A stretch of DNA of 60,000 nucleotides from Gnetum montanum (lineage: Eukaryota > Streptophyta > Gnetopsida > Gnetales > Gnetaceae): the NCBI GenBank assembly GCA_015680685.1, contig MNCI01016193.1, positions 177,619 to 237,618 on the forward strand, in the 5' to 3' direction. The notes beneath the pieces are model-generated. The model made no database searches. It worked only from the letters and a program-made list of their open reading frames with translations, and was not told the DNA's origin. The number at the start of each line of letters is the position of its first letter. Within the stretch, counting starts at the first letter, position 1. The position numbers and the translations under genes are program-made. Shown here in pieces: positions 34,366-45,839 of the stretch.

Positions 34366-35575
34366 AGGGTAAGCCTCTACAACATTTAACTACTACCCAA
34401 AAGGATGCGGTGCAAAAATAGTCATAGTAGTACATCCTCGTAGGTAATAACACACTATGTCGTAGATCCTACAATGGCATACTACTAACTTATGTTAGCG
34501 ATAGTGAAGCACAAACAATTGTTGGTCAAGTCCATGAGGGACTGTGCAGAGGTCACATAGCACCTAGGGCAATGGCATCTAAAATCATATGCTTAGGCTA
34601 CTATTGGCCTTACATGGAGCATAATTGCATTTCCAAGATCAAGATGTGCGATATGTGTCAATGGCATGGCAACTTAATGCATGTGCCACCTACTAAACTA
34701 CATACCACGTAGATGACATGGTCATTCCAACGTTGGGGGTTAGATATCATAGGACCTATCATACCTAAGTCTTCCATAGGACATAGCTTCATCATAACTA
34801 CAACTGAATACTTTACCAAGTTGGTTGAAACCATTTCCCTTAGGAAGACAACATTGCAACAAGTTTGCAAATTCATCCTTGACAACATAGTGACGATTTG
34901 GTCTACCCATGACTATAGTCACAGACAATGAGTTACAATTTAGTAGTGTAGAAACCAAAGTCTTCTGCAAATGCCTTGGCATTAACCATTCCTTTTCATT
35001 GCCATACTACCTGCAAGCGAATGGCCAAGAGAAGGCTACAAATAAGGTCATCGTTAACCTTCTGAAGAAGATGCTCAGTAGTAACAAACAAGGATGGCAC
35101 AAGCAGCTAGTCTACGCACTATGAGCTTACTACACAACACGTAGAATAGCAATAGGTAATATGGCATATAGCCTTGTGTATGGGTCTAAAGCAATTTTGC
35201 CTCTTGAATTGCAAGTCCCATCACTTCGTGTGATCCTCTTGAACTTCAATAATGAGGCTAAGAATAATGAGTTGAAAATTATTGACCTTGACTCTATAGG
35301 GGAGGAGTGCATGCAGACACTTGATCACATCAAATGGTACCAAGAAAAGAAACAACAAAAGCACCACCACAATCAGCATCAATGCCCAATCAGGAGAGGG
35401 GACTTAGTCCTCAAGGCTATTCACAAACCTACGAATAAATTCTTAGCCAACTAGGAAATGCCTTTCTTGGTCACCAAGGCCTATGACAATAGAGCATACA
35501 AGTTTGTTGATCTCTATAGTAATGAGTTTGCCCATCTAATTAGACATTTGTACTTAAAGCCATACTATGCCTAGT
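34366..35575 (+). pseudogene. pol: integrase of the giant Tat element
   Basis: The HHCC zinc motif is visible: HEGLCRGH followed by CDMCQ (34530-34660). The catalytic core has Asp in WGLDIIGPI (near 34740) and, after a frameshift near 34905, Asp in TDNELQFS. At the third catalytic position QANGQEKATNK has Lys where Glu is expected. The C-terminal part (GDLVLKAIHKPT near 35405; LYLKPYYA) ends at about 35573. No chromodomain is seen, as expected outside chromoviruses. Confidence 0.8.
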
Positions 35576-35614
35576 ACATGGTGCCGCATCAACAACAAAG
35601 CAAGGTAAGCAAGT

Positions 35615-35970
35615 GTCTTCTATGACATTAAACTAGCATAGTAAGTCCGCTATGACTTTAAACTGGCACAGAGCATCCTTGGGCTACGACGTTAAACTAG
35701 CATCCACAGCACACCTGTCACTATGACGTTAAATTGGCATAGCAAGTCCGTTATGACTATAAACTAGCAAAACTCAGCCTTGCATCATGATGTTAAACTA
35801 GCACAACATCCACTATCTACTATGACATTAAACTAGCACACAACAATCTGCTAGGACTATAAACTAATGCATCCTAATCTGCCAAGACCTTAAACTGGGT
35901 TCATGATTTGCTAGGACCTTAAACTAACACAACATCATGGTCTGCCATGACCTTAAATTGGGTTTGTAGT
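35615..35970 (+). repeat. short-motif array, after integrase (best copy)
   Basis: Eleven copies of TATGACNTTAAACTAGCACA-like words at 35621, 35651, 35684, 35722, 35752, 35786, 35821, 35852, 35883, 35912 and about 35945, spaced 29-38 bases. The core TTAAACTRGCA is better kept than the linkers. It starts about 40 bases after the integrase stop. Confidence 0.8.
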
Positions 35971-37581
35971 TCAACACACATAGCTCAACATGCACAATTT
36001 TGCAGACAAGTGAGCATGAATACTTCTAATCCTCCGTCATCTACCCATGCCCCTCAAGCATGGTGGGGTAGCATGTTAAAGTTCTAGAATGGATCTCATG
36101 TCGTTAAGAAAGAGACCTCTAGAACATTTGTAGCATTACCACCCTTGGCATTTTTTTGGTCCTCTAGAGATGCCCTCGGGCATTTTGCTAACCTTCCAAA
36201 GATATCACCACCATCACTAGTAGTACTATCCCCAAGCTGCATCAACAGCATTATTGGCCTTGTGTATTTCATTATTGGTTGGAGCTCTCATCGTCAACAC
36301 CACTTGTTAGAGTACTAGTAGTAGTGTGGCCTAGCCATCTTGCTATCATCTTCCAGCCCTCACCATTGCCTAAGCTTGGAAGCACATCCAACATCCTGGC
36401 TCTTTTCCATTTTGCTTTATTTCCAAGTTCTTGTCCTTGGTGTCGAGTCTTAAGCACCTACACCATCATTGCCCTCAACCACGTTGTTGGCCTCCTTGGG
36501 ATGCTCGCTTCCATTGTGGCTACTAAAGCTTTTGCAACTTTCTAGCTCTGGCACCTGCATTAACCTTCCTACTTTGGCACTACAAGTTCTTGTAATTATC
36601 CTAGCACTCATGGCACTTTAACACCCTTGTAACTAGCAGTTTACTCTTATCTCATGTTGTGTGGTTGTTTTCTTGTTTTCTCTGCATTATGTTTGCAAAA
36701 TGAAGCCCTGGAGGCAATCTTTCAAAGACACGTTTCATCGTAGTGGCAAGTCACCACATTTCTTTGATGTGCTTGGTTGGGCTCACCAAGCCACTTAAGA
36801 GTGCACATTCCTATTACCCCACTATAGCCTATTTGCATTTACCCCTTTTCCTTCCATTTTCTTGCCTACCCTATGCACTTCTCTGATGCACATGACACCC
36901 TTCTTTTAGTTGACCACAAAATCCATAAAGGACATAATGTAATGCATCCCATGGAAAGCCTCTATGGGCTAGTCAAAGCCTAATAGATGTAACACAACTC
37001 ATCCCAGGGAGGAAACACCTGTCCTACAAATATGACATGGTTGCCTCTAAGTAAAACCCATCGAGTGGCATGCAATCCACTTGATAATAAGCATCTTGTA
37101 GCTAGCATTTCTTAAAAAAAAGGCAAAGGGGGATAAAACATGTCCCCATGAAAAATCTAGTAAAGCTATAATCTTGCAACCAGTCCAACCTTGAATTCCC
37201 ATCAACCTTCTCATAAGCACTTCGATGAGAGGTCAACATGTTAGGGGTAAGCCATTACAATGCTATGGGTGATGGCTCTTTCACAAGCATTCCAACAAGA
37301 GTTCATCATTTTAGTAGCAAGTGACCTTAGTGGTGTGATCATAATCAATTATGCTAACCCTGCATCTTGTAGCATGATACATTATTTGCATCTCATTCCT
37401 CCCTTGCTATCCCAAACTAATTCCCCACATCCATTACCTTCAACATAACATTACCTTTAGCACTCTCGAGCCTAATGAAGCATCCTCTAACTAGGTACTG
37501 AGAAGTGAGGTTGGTGCCATGCCTACTATGGTGTTCCAGATTCTTTATCGACATCTCTTGGGCCACTCCTTCAAATGTCAA
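35971..37581 (+). other. 3' untranslated region of the giant element
   Basis: 1.6 kb between the last array and the 3' LTR. It contains an 88-codon open frame at 36279-36545 that I cannot relate to anything. Nothing else is supported; the angiosperm-style antisense ORF sometimes found here in Tat elements is absent. Confidence 0.5.
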
Positions 37582-37595
37582 CAAAGATGGGCCAA
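37582..37595 (+). other. weak polypurine tract of the giant element
   Basis: CAAAGATGGGCCAA just before the LTR start TGAAAC. Partly purine-rich; placed by position rather than quality. Confidence 0.45.
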
Positions 37596-39300
37596 TGAAA
37601 CACCACCGAATTTTGGCAACAACACCTTAATTGCAATTTTGTCTAAGTGTCAACACAAGGAAAACTTTTTCTAAGTGTTTGGCCCATGCTTCCACTACTA
37701 GGACTATGCCCCATAGAATAGTCAGCGTAGCATGCAGCAAAAAATTAAATTTGCAAAATTTTCTAAGTGTCAACAGCAGTTGCAATTTTTTTCTAAGTGT
37801 TGTGCTACACTCCCATTCTCTTTGGTACACTCTAGAGTGTAACTAGCATAGCATGCACTTCAATGGCCAGTTTTGCCTAACCGTCAAGCTAGAAGTTCTT
37901 AAGCTAGCTTAGCATGGAAGGAACATTTGGCAAATTTTCTAACTCCAAAAGCTACCCCTCTTGCTACACTCTAAAGCGTAGCCAACATAGCCTAGATGAC
38001 AACTGCAATTTTTGCTAATTTTTTCTAAGTGTCAGTGCTACACTCTCACTTTTCTTACTATGCTCCAGAGTGTAGCTAGCATAGCCAACACTGGACTTCA
38101 ATTTTTTGTAGAATTTGCCTAATTATTAGGCTATGCTCCAAAGCATAACTAGCGTAGCCATGTAGGATTGCCTTCAAAAGCTCCTAGAGAAAAACACTAG
38201 CCTCCATCTTAGCTTTAGCACTTCTCTAGCAAGCAAGATCAGCAATTTGCATAATTTTTGTGCCCCCCCTCCCCCCGCCCATTTGTCCCAAGATTATACC
38301 TATGCTTGACCCCACTCAAAAGAGGAAAAAGCATAGTCTCGAAACATAGCCTTCAAATTGCACTATTTTGCATTATTTTTTGGTACTTTACAGTCTATTT
38401 TGCACTTACACATGTAGTCTTGGCAGTGTAGTCACAATCTAGTAGTCTCATAGGGTCCATTGGAGCACACCAAAGCATAGCACCATTTTGCTCCAGTGGG
38501 AGCATAGTTAGGTCAACGTAGCCTCAACTATCCCCTTTGCTACGTGGCACCCGATCTACACTTCACATCAACCCTAACCCTATAAATACCCCTGTGTTTC
38601 ACATTTTAGGGGTGGGCAACTTCATTTTGTGATTGGAATTTTGAAGCATTCAGTGGGCATTCTCATTTAGCAGTCAGCATCTCGGCATTGATACTCTTAC
38701 ACCCAAACACCCTTAACACCTTGGCAAAACTTTGGGACAACTCAACGACACCACAACCCACACAACACCATGATAGCCAACACAGCAAGCCTAGACTTCA
38801 TGGCAGACGTTAATTTTCATGGCTTGAACACCCCAGAGACTGTGACTACACTACCTACTACACTTGTCTATATGCTACATACCTCCTTACCTCTCTTTTA
38901 CAATTACTATGCTCCCCCCATTTGGGACAATGCCATTCTTCCTCTCTTAAACTCCATCACATGTTCAAGCATTTTCTTTAGCATTTAGCATCGCACTAGC
39001 ATTTTTTCACTATTTTGCACGCATTGGCACATTTGCACTATCTTTTTCACATTGGAAAACCCTACTACACTTGAGCTTATTTGATCATGATACCACCGAA
39101 AACACCATGTGAACCCCTAACACCCATTCATTGAAATACTGCATAAGTCCCGATTCGATCGACAAGACCATCCTAAGCCCTTTGCCTTCATTTTTTTCCT
39201 CCAATGATGACCCTTCGAATGAGAGTAGGGTTAGGGTTATATTATGGTTGTGGACCCCTTAGCATGATCATTCCAATTGCTAACATTTTCGATCACTACA
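37596..39300 (+). repeat. 3' LTR of the giant Tat element
   Basis: 1705 bp, direct repeat of 19729-21384 with the same ends (TGAAACACCACC...TCACTACA). It includes a perfect 16-bp palindrome TACACTCTAGAGTGTA at 37826 where the 5' LTR has an imperfect one. It is about 50 bp longer than the 5' LTR because of an extra TTTTCTAAGTGT-type unit near its start. Confidence 0.9.
38581..38588 (+). promoter_or_regulatory. TATA box of 3' LTR (giant element)
   Basis: TATAAATA after CCCTAACCC, as in the 5' LTR at 20659. Confidence 0.7.
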
Positions 39301-39305
39301 TACTC
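39301..39305 (+). repeat. right target-site duplication TACTC
   Basis: Identical to 19724-19728; proves that 19729-39300 inserted as one unit. Confidence 0.9.
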
Positions 39306-40817
39306 AATGGAAAATATGAAAAATAAGATTGTAGTGATGTCAAAGGTAAGGAACCTTATATGTAAGTGGGTCCTCCTAATAGCAGGCTCATGCCTTTTTA
39401 CCCTTTTATAACCTCTAATAATGAGTCCATGGGCCCCATTGTCAATTTAATGATCATGACAAGTTAACAACCAACCCGAAAGAATCCACTCAAGAATCCC
39501 AACACATCAAACTAAGACATAGAGCATAACATAGAACATGACAATGAGGTGAGTTACGATAGCATGGATAGATGATAGAGAAGGTGGAATGGAGTTCTGA
39601 ATTGAGGTCATAAGAAGTCCCTTATGAAATGTATGATTAAAATGACCTGAGAAGTTCCATCTTTAGTCTAGTCCAAAACCAGTTGCTTTCAATGACTTCG
39701 CATCATCGCTCTAAGACTAATCCACCCACTTGAGACACAAGAGTACTTCCACAAAACAAGCATCATTTCACAAAGCAAAGAAAAGAGAGGTAGGAAGTGA
39801 GAGAGGAGGGGCCTTAGTTAGAGGGAACCTTCAGGCATAGGTGCATACCGTTTGAGTCCCATAACTAATGCTTGTAGCCTATTTATTTGTCCAAAGGATG
39901 TGCTTTGAATTTCCATTATTTTTTTTTGTTTTTTTTTTTGAAATGGGAACCACACCATGGGAAGACTTATTCATATCGAAGAGGTGTGCTTTGAATTCGC
40001 ATCATTTTTTTATGGAAACCACACCATGCAATGATGTTATTTGACTTCATATTAGTGGGTGGTATGAAATGGTAAGAAGTTTGTGAAACACACTCAAGCA
40101 CTCAAGCAAGAAGAAGAGTACAAAGAGTATTAAGTTCCCTTGAAGTCACACCCTTTATAAACCTTTGAATCTTTCCTAATTCTAGAACTACCAAGGTTGC
40201 CAATTGATTAAAATTTCTTTTAATGGAAGGGACCTCAAATTTCCAGAACAAGGAAAACCATAGAGTTCATTGAATGGGTGGATGACATGCACTTATTACT
40301 TATTCCATGAAAAATAAACCATGTCAAATTCATCAAACATCAGAATTTTAAAATAGAAACTAAACATCGACAATCACACATTAAGCACAAACCATCATTA
40401 GTAAATAGCAATAGTGACATTGTGTCTTATGATAATAAAGCAATTTTTATTAGCAAAAATGTGAAAATATCATACTCAAATCAAACCAAACAAAGCAAAA
40501 TATATAAGAAAATGTAAAATAGCCAAGAAAATTCAAAGGTACTAAAGATGGTGTAAAATTAGAAGAGTTTGAAAAATCAAGAATTTGTAAGATAAATAAT
40601 TTGTAAAAATCAAAAATGTGAAAAATAAAAGGGTAGGAAAACCAAGAAGCCAAATTGATGGTTAGCACGGATGGCCACCTCTACCACAATTGAGTTGGAA
40701 AGAGGAGATCCAAAAGATAGAACAAGGTTTTCCATCCATTGAGGCGATATTTACACTGGCCTATCTTGGTTCTAGGAAAGGCCTTACTTGTTGGATGTTG
40801 ACCAACTACTTTTTGTT
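39306..40817 (-). other. 3' untranslated region of Ath-M downstream of integrase
   Basis: Aligns with 55210-56480 of Ath-P: shared words include CCTGAAGGTTCCCTCTAACT and an A-rich tract followed by GAATTCAA/AATTCAAAGCACA. A T-rich, Phe-rich 72-codon open frame (40668-40450) has a counterpart at 55290-55530. Its hydrophobic look may only reflect T-richness, so I do not call it an envelope gene. Confidence 0.5.
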
Positions 40818-42589
40818 TCAGCTATCTATTTTGTAGATTATTATGGTCCCAAAGGAAAAGGTTTGATCAATTATATAAGGTTCCATCCACAATGTTTGGA
40901 ATTTTTCTTTTTGAGGTACATGTGCAGGGTTCCAGGAGAGAAACTTATCTTCTAGTTGCAGTTTTACTTTCCTTATTTTGAGGTCATGACATTGTTTGCC
41001 GAATGCCCTGTTCACCTCATTCAAGGATAGGGCTACTAATTAATTTTCATCTAACATGTTTAGATTGATTAATCTTTTCTTTTATGCTAGACTTAGGTCA
41101 AGGTTTAGATCATACGTTATTAAGAGTGTACAAAGCTCAAATTGAATCAAGAGCATTGGAAGTTTCCTGTACACTAACTCATAAGGAGAATAGCCACTAG
41201 GAATTTTCCAAGTTGAACGATAAGCCTAGAGAGCATCATTAAGTTTTGTACTCCAATCCTTCCCATATTTGCTAATGCTTCACATTAGTATTTTTGTAAT
41301 CTCCTAGTTGGTTACCTCTACTTGACCGTTGGCTTGGGGGTGGTAGGATGTTGTTAATTTATATTCAACCCTCGAGCATTGCATTAATTTTATAAAGGTG
41401 GCACCTATAAAGTGAGTTCCATTGTTAGAAATTACTGAATGTGGCACCCCAAACCTATTTACAATATCTTATTGTATAAATCTGGTAGCAATGGATGATG
41501 TACAACCAATAATGGTTGTTACTTCTATTCATTTTGTGAAGTAGTTAATTGCTACTATAATATATGCATTTCCATTAGACATGGGTGTGATGGAACCCAT
41601 GAAATCAATGTCCCATATGTCAAAAGGTTCTAGTGGTTGAATCCACTATTGAGGACCTTCCATGCAAGCGATCTTCCCCCCATCTCAATGATAACATTCA
41701 CAAGATTTGACAAATTGGTGGGCATCTCTAAAGATTATAGGCTAATAGTATCTTGCCATCAGGATTTTTTTGGTAATGCATCTCCTTGCATAGTGGCCTC
41801 TGCATGGCCCTTCATGAGCATCCTGGAGAACATGCAGTTGATCTTCGTCAATGACACACCAACGAATCAAGCCATTGGCACACACCCTGTAGAGGTATCC
41901 ATTAATTTTCATGAAGTATTTTACCTGATGAAGAAATTATTGTTTCTTCCTAAAATCCAAGTCTTGTGGCATCTCTTAAGTGAGAAGATATGTGAGGATG
42001 TCATTATACCATGTTAATTTTGCAAGCATTTGTTCACTTATTGCTCCTGTAAAGAGAAGTACATCTGGAAACTAATTAGAGAGCAAGCTTTCCTCCTCTT
42101 TATTATCCTATCTTAAGTGAGAGAGATGGTCAGCAACCACATTCTTGATTCATTTTCGATCTACCGTAGTAAGATCGAATTCCTACAAGATCATAAGCCA
42201 CCGTATGACATGAGGGCTCACCATTGGCTTGTCCATGAGGAAGCATATTGCACTGTAGTCCATATGCATAAATACTTTGTAACCAAGCACATAGTGCTTG
42301 AACTTTTCTAGTGTGTATACCATTTCCATTAGTTCTTTCTCCGTGGTGGTGTAGTTTAACTATGCTTCCACAATGCTTCGACTCGCGTAGTGGATGTAGT
42401 ATGGACGTTTCTTATCATCCATCTACATGAGCACTACTTCCAAAGCATAGTTAGATGTATCTATCATGATATGGAAGGGTCTAGACCAATCTAGTGCTCA
42501 TAGGATTGGTATTTTTATGAGTTTCTCCTTTAACTATTGGAATGCATGTTCACATTTCTTGGTCCAGATAAAAGGTGCATCTTCCTTTG
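40818..42589 (-). pseudogene. pol: RNase H and integrase of Ath-M
   Basis: The minus strand from 42589 down shows RNase H words (KHYVLGYKVF; HMDYSAICFLMDKP; NVVADHLS near 42117). The integrase HHCC region follows near 41790-41660 (HEGPCRGHYARR; SCECYH, where the last Cys is replaced by Tyr), then WDIDFMGSITPMSNG with the first catalytic Asp near 41600. The open C-terminal segment 41024-40818 (FQTLWMEPYIID) matches 55035-55130 of Ath-P. Numerous stops and small shifts. Confidence 0.7.
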
Positions 42590-43250
42590 TAAGCTCTACC
42601 AATGGCTTTTCAATCTTAGAGAAATTATCTATGACTCACTAGTAGTAGCTAGTGTGTCAAAGGAATGACCGAACATCTTTAATGGTCTCTAGTTGATGTG
42701 TTATTCCTTAGATGATCCTTATCTTTTCTAGGTCTACCTCAATCCATTTTTGTGAAATTCAGTGCCCTAGCACAACGCCTTCTTGGATCATAAGATGGCT
42801 CTTTTGCCAATTGAGTTGTAGATTTATCTCTACACATCTCTTCAATACTTGTTTAAGTTAATCCAAGGCTTGCTCAAATGTAACTCCATAGGTGGAAAAG
42901 TCATCCATGAAGACTTCACCACCACTATTGATCTTCTATTGAAAGATACTAAGAACCAAGTGTTGAAATGTTGTAGCGACTCATGAATGTTGTCTTGGCC
43001 TAGACTTCTGGTGCAATTTGGCTTTGGTTATAGCCACTATAACTATCCAAGAAGCTATAATAACAATGCCTAAATATGGTATCTAATACTTGATCCACAA
43101 ATGGCAAAGGAAAGTGATCTTTAAAAATTACCATATTCAATAGCCTAAAGTCGATGCAGACCCACCATTTTCCATCCTTATTCAGTACAATGATGTAAGC
43201 ACGTGTTAGGCTCTTGGTTGGTTCCATGTATAGTATTCGACTATCTAGAT
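42590..43250 (-). pseudogene. pol: reverse transcriptase of Ath-M with N-terminal deletion
   Basis: The open piece 43227-43000 reads GKWWVCIDFRLLNM, KDHFPLPFVDQVLDTI, YYSFLDSYSGYNQ. The catalytic FMDDFSTYG is intact near 42910-42890. Compared with Ath-P, about 465 bp are missing between TRAYI (Ath-P 52258) and GKWRVC (about 52730): here the two are joined directly near 43190. That removes the RT fingers start. Confidence 0.75.
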
Positions 43251-43309
43251 TAGCTATCAGCCACTATGTGCCCTCCTGTTTTGTGGCTCCTACATACAGA
43301 CACCTCTGG

Positions 43310-43920
43310 ATGTTAATTTCTTATGCATACTGATTGCATGCCTTAATGTATGTGTTCTTGATTAACCAAATCTTTTGCACACAATTGCACCCGTTATCAT
43401 TATATGGGATGCATGGAATATGCTTCTTCTTAATTTCTCCTAGTTCATTTTCCTTAGATATTTCTAAAGATATGTCCCTTATGCCCATTCTTACATTGAT
43501 TGTGCTTAACCAAGCTCTTCCCATGATGATGGAAAAGTCACTTTTACAATTGTCCACCTTGATTACCAGAAAATCAACAAGATAAGACCACCCACAAACT
43601 ATGGTCACAATGTTCTCTACTAATCCCAGAGGGACAATAATCGACTAATCTACTAATTCTAAATGAATGTTACTCTTCTTAAGAGGTGGTATGTTCCATG
43701 CCTTGTAATTGTCATGGGAGATAACATTAACTCCAGAACGAAAGTTAAGAAGAGGGAGAGCTTTGCATGGCTCTTGTCTAGAAATCTGTAGATAGATGAG
43801 TGGACTTCCTAGGTTAGATCTTCTTGTAGGAAGATTTCTAGCCTTGATCCAGTCAGAAATAGCATGAATTAGCATTACAGTGTGGATCCTAGGCAGCACT
43901 TGGTTTGAAGGGCACTCAAA
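43310..43920 (-). pseudogene. pol: aspartic protease of Ath-M
   Basis: 43899-43645 and 43608-43321 are open and align with 51560-52080 of Ath-P: AWNIPPLKKSNIHLELVD, then IVCGWSYLVDFLVI and SIIMGRAWLSTI. The active-site D-S-G is replaced by N-F-R-S-G around 43755, so catalysis is lost. Small gaps separate the frames. Confidence 0.65.
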
Positions 43921-45839
43921 GGTATTTGATGCAGAGGATGCGAGTGCTGAAGATGCAAAGCGATTAACTAAAGTAGGTTGTGAGGGCTAAAGAGGATTAC
44001 TAGATTAGAAGAAAGGTATTTTTCATGATCAATTATTTGGACCACTCAGCTAAAAAATAGGTTGTAAGTGTATAGCCCTCGTAGCATTTCGTTCTTACAG
44101 CTATGGAGGAATCTCACCTTGCATGGACAGAGCAGGAGGTAACTAGGTTAAAGGTGGAGGTGTATGTTTAAAGGGATGTAGAGGATGGTATGGATACAGA
44201 TATGGATTTTCCCCTCAAGTATATGATCAATGTCTTCAATGGTACTTTGAGCATAATAGTGATGCTGGAATGATGCATGACTTGCAGAACTTCTAGGGGA
44301 GATGGGCTGCTAAACATAGTGTCCATATGAATTAGATTACCTTAAGGGTACTGTTGCCTGGGTGGTGGCATTCCCCACGATTGTGGTTGGTACCACTGTT
44401 GGTATTGTTCATAAGACTATGAAGGAGTTCCACTTTGGTAGCAAGCTTGTTGCTAGTGGAACTGTCTTGGACTACCTTGAGGGTAAGGCAATCATCTTAG
44501 AGCTTGCCTATGTGCTAAGTAAGGATTCAATGCATACACTCCAGACTCTTGTAAGTGTGACACTACAGGGCAACATCCCTTTGGATATTTGTATTGGCAA
44601 ATGTCACATTTAGTTTCATCATCAAAGTTAAACTCCACAACTTCCTCTACTATAGTAGCTTTGCCCTTCCCTCTTTGGTAGGCACGTTCTGCTTCTTTTC
44701 ACCTCCTACGATTATGATCACTATTTTGCTCTTTGGATTCTTCAGCAATCTTCAAAGCAATTTGAAATTTTTCATTCAAAGAGTCCCATAACTTTTCAAC
44801 CTTGGCCGAAATATCAAAAATAGATTTTTGGATGGGCAAGGCCTTTCTATTCACCACTTCATCAAGTGGTGACTCTTCCTCATCACAAAATCAAACCTCT
44901 CATTTCCTGATGGGAAGGGTCCCTATTATACTCTTCAGTACTTTCCCTTTTTCATAGCTCACCATCTTCTTTTGCTACCTGCACATTCAACCTTTGGATT
45001 TGATGAGCTCTCAGTTTAGACAATCTTCCTTGGGCATACACCCCAAGGGTTCTTCTTGTTTCTACTCTGAGCCCATCTATGATGTGACAAAGTTGTTCCC
45101 TCTAAGAATAACCATGGCTAGGGAATCGATGTAAGAGTGAATAGTATTAATCCATGATGGCATCCAAGGGTTCATGTGTTTATTTCCAGCCTTGGATTTG
45201 CCTTCATAAATTAGACACTCTGGAGTATGTCTAGTATTTATCATTAAACAACTCTAGTATGGTACTCCATTGGCGAATAGATTTTGGCTCTAAAGATCGG
45301 TACCAACTCTCAACTTATTTGATGAGTGTCCTTGGGAAAAGCTTGAGTTTTAACCATTCATTTTCTATGTTCTATAAGGCACATGCATCATGAAAAGCTT
45401 GTAGATGTGTTTGTGGATCAAAGTTGCATCCCCCCTCAAATCTTAAGATATTGTTCATGTCTAGGTGCTTGATCCGACTATCTTTTATATGCCTAGTCAG
45501 AATTTTAACTACCTCCGCAATGTTGAGCATACTTCAAGTTACTAATAGAGGTTCACCATCATCACTACATTGATGATTTTGATGATGGTTTCAACCACCC
45601 CTTTGATTTTGGTGGCCTTCATGGTCATTGTTATCTCACTAATTACCTTCATCATGGTTATTTTGATGGTCGCTTCTATGAGAACCGTTAGATGAAGAGG
45701 AATGTTTAGAATTAGATGAAGAGGATGAAGAGGAAGGTGGATCACCACCGCCACTACGGTGTTCACCACCACTCCTATGCTTATTACAATCACCATTCTT
45801 AGATCCTTTGCTATTATGATGCACACTAGTTTTTAAAGT
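43921..45839 (-). pseudogene. gag: gag of Ath-M
   Basis: A Ser/His/Asp-rich N-terminal linker at 45824-45639 (serine run SSSSSSSNS). Next the gag core (about 45560-44900) with FHDACALQNIENEW, VESWYRSLEP and FNDKY words typical of retrotransposon gag. A degenerate Cys pair CDICQ follows near 44590, and a Pro/Gln/Tyr-rich tail (SWGMPPPRQQYP near 44370) leads into protease. The same linker and tail occur in Ath-P, which lacks the core. Many stops. Confidence 0.65.

Larger units (their letters stand above)
19729..39300 (+). mobile_element. giant Tat/Ogre-type Ty3/gypsy retrotransposon, 19.6 kb
   Basis: Complete by structure: LTR, PBS, gag, protease, short-motif array, antisense gene, array, RT-RNase H-archaeal-type RNase H-integrase, array, LTR. 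It is flanked by the perfect 5-bp duplication TACTC. The second RNase H after the retroviral one and the RT sequence (FAWSYEDMSGLDRHIVQHNI, TPWGTFCY, LGFIVS-type words) are hallmarks of the Tat lineage, which includes the giant Ogre elements. About 6.5 kb separate protease from RT; in Ogre an intron lies at that border. All ORFs carry stops or frameshifts. The element interrupts Ath-M and is therefore younger than it. Confidence 0.9.
39306..45839 (-). mobile_element. gag-pol part of minus-strand Athila-like element Ath-M
   Basis: Right-to-left order on the minus strand: gag, protease, RT, RNase H, integrase, 3' region. It continues at 19728-14999 once the giant insertion is removed. It is cut at the right by the copia LTR near 45840. 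It aligns over its length with Ath-P (50641-56700), which lies inverted to it about 5 kb away. Confidence 0.75.

Noticed and set aside
36279-36545. 88-codon open frame in the 3' region of the giant element
   Set aside because: No family resemblance, no counterpart seen in element 1, and frames of this length are expected by chance in 1.6 kb.
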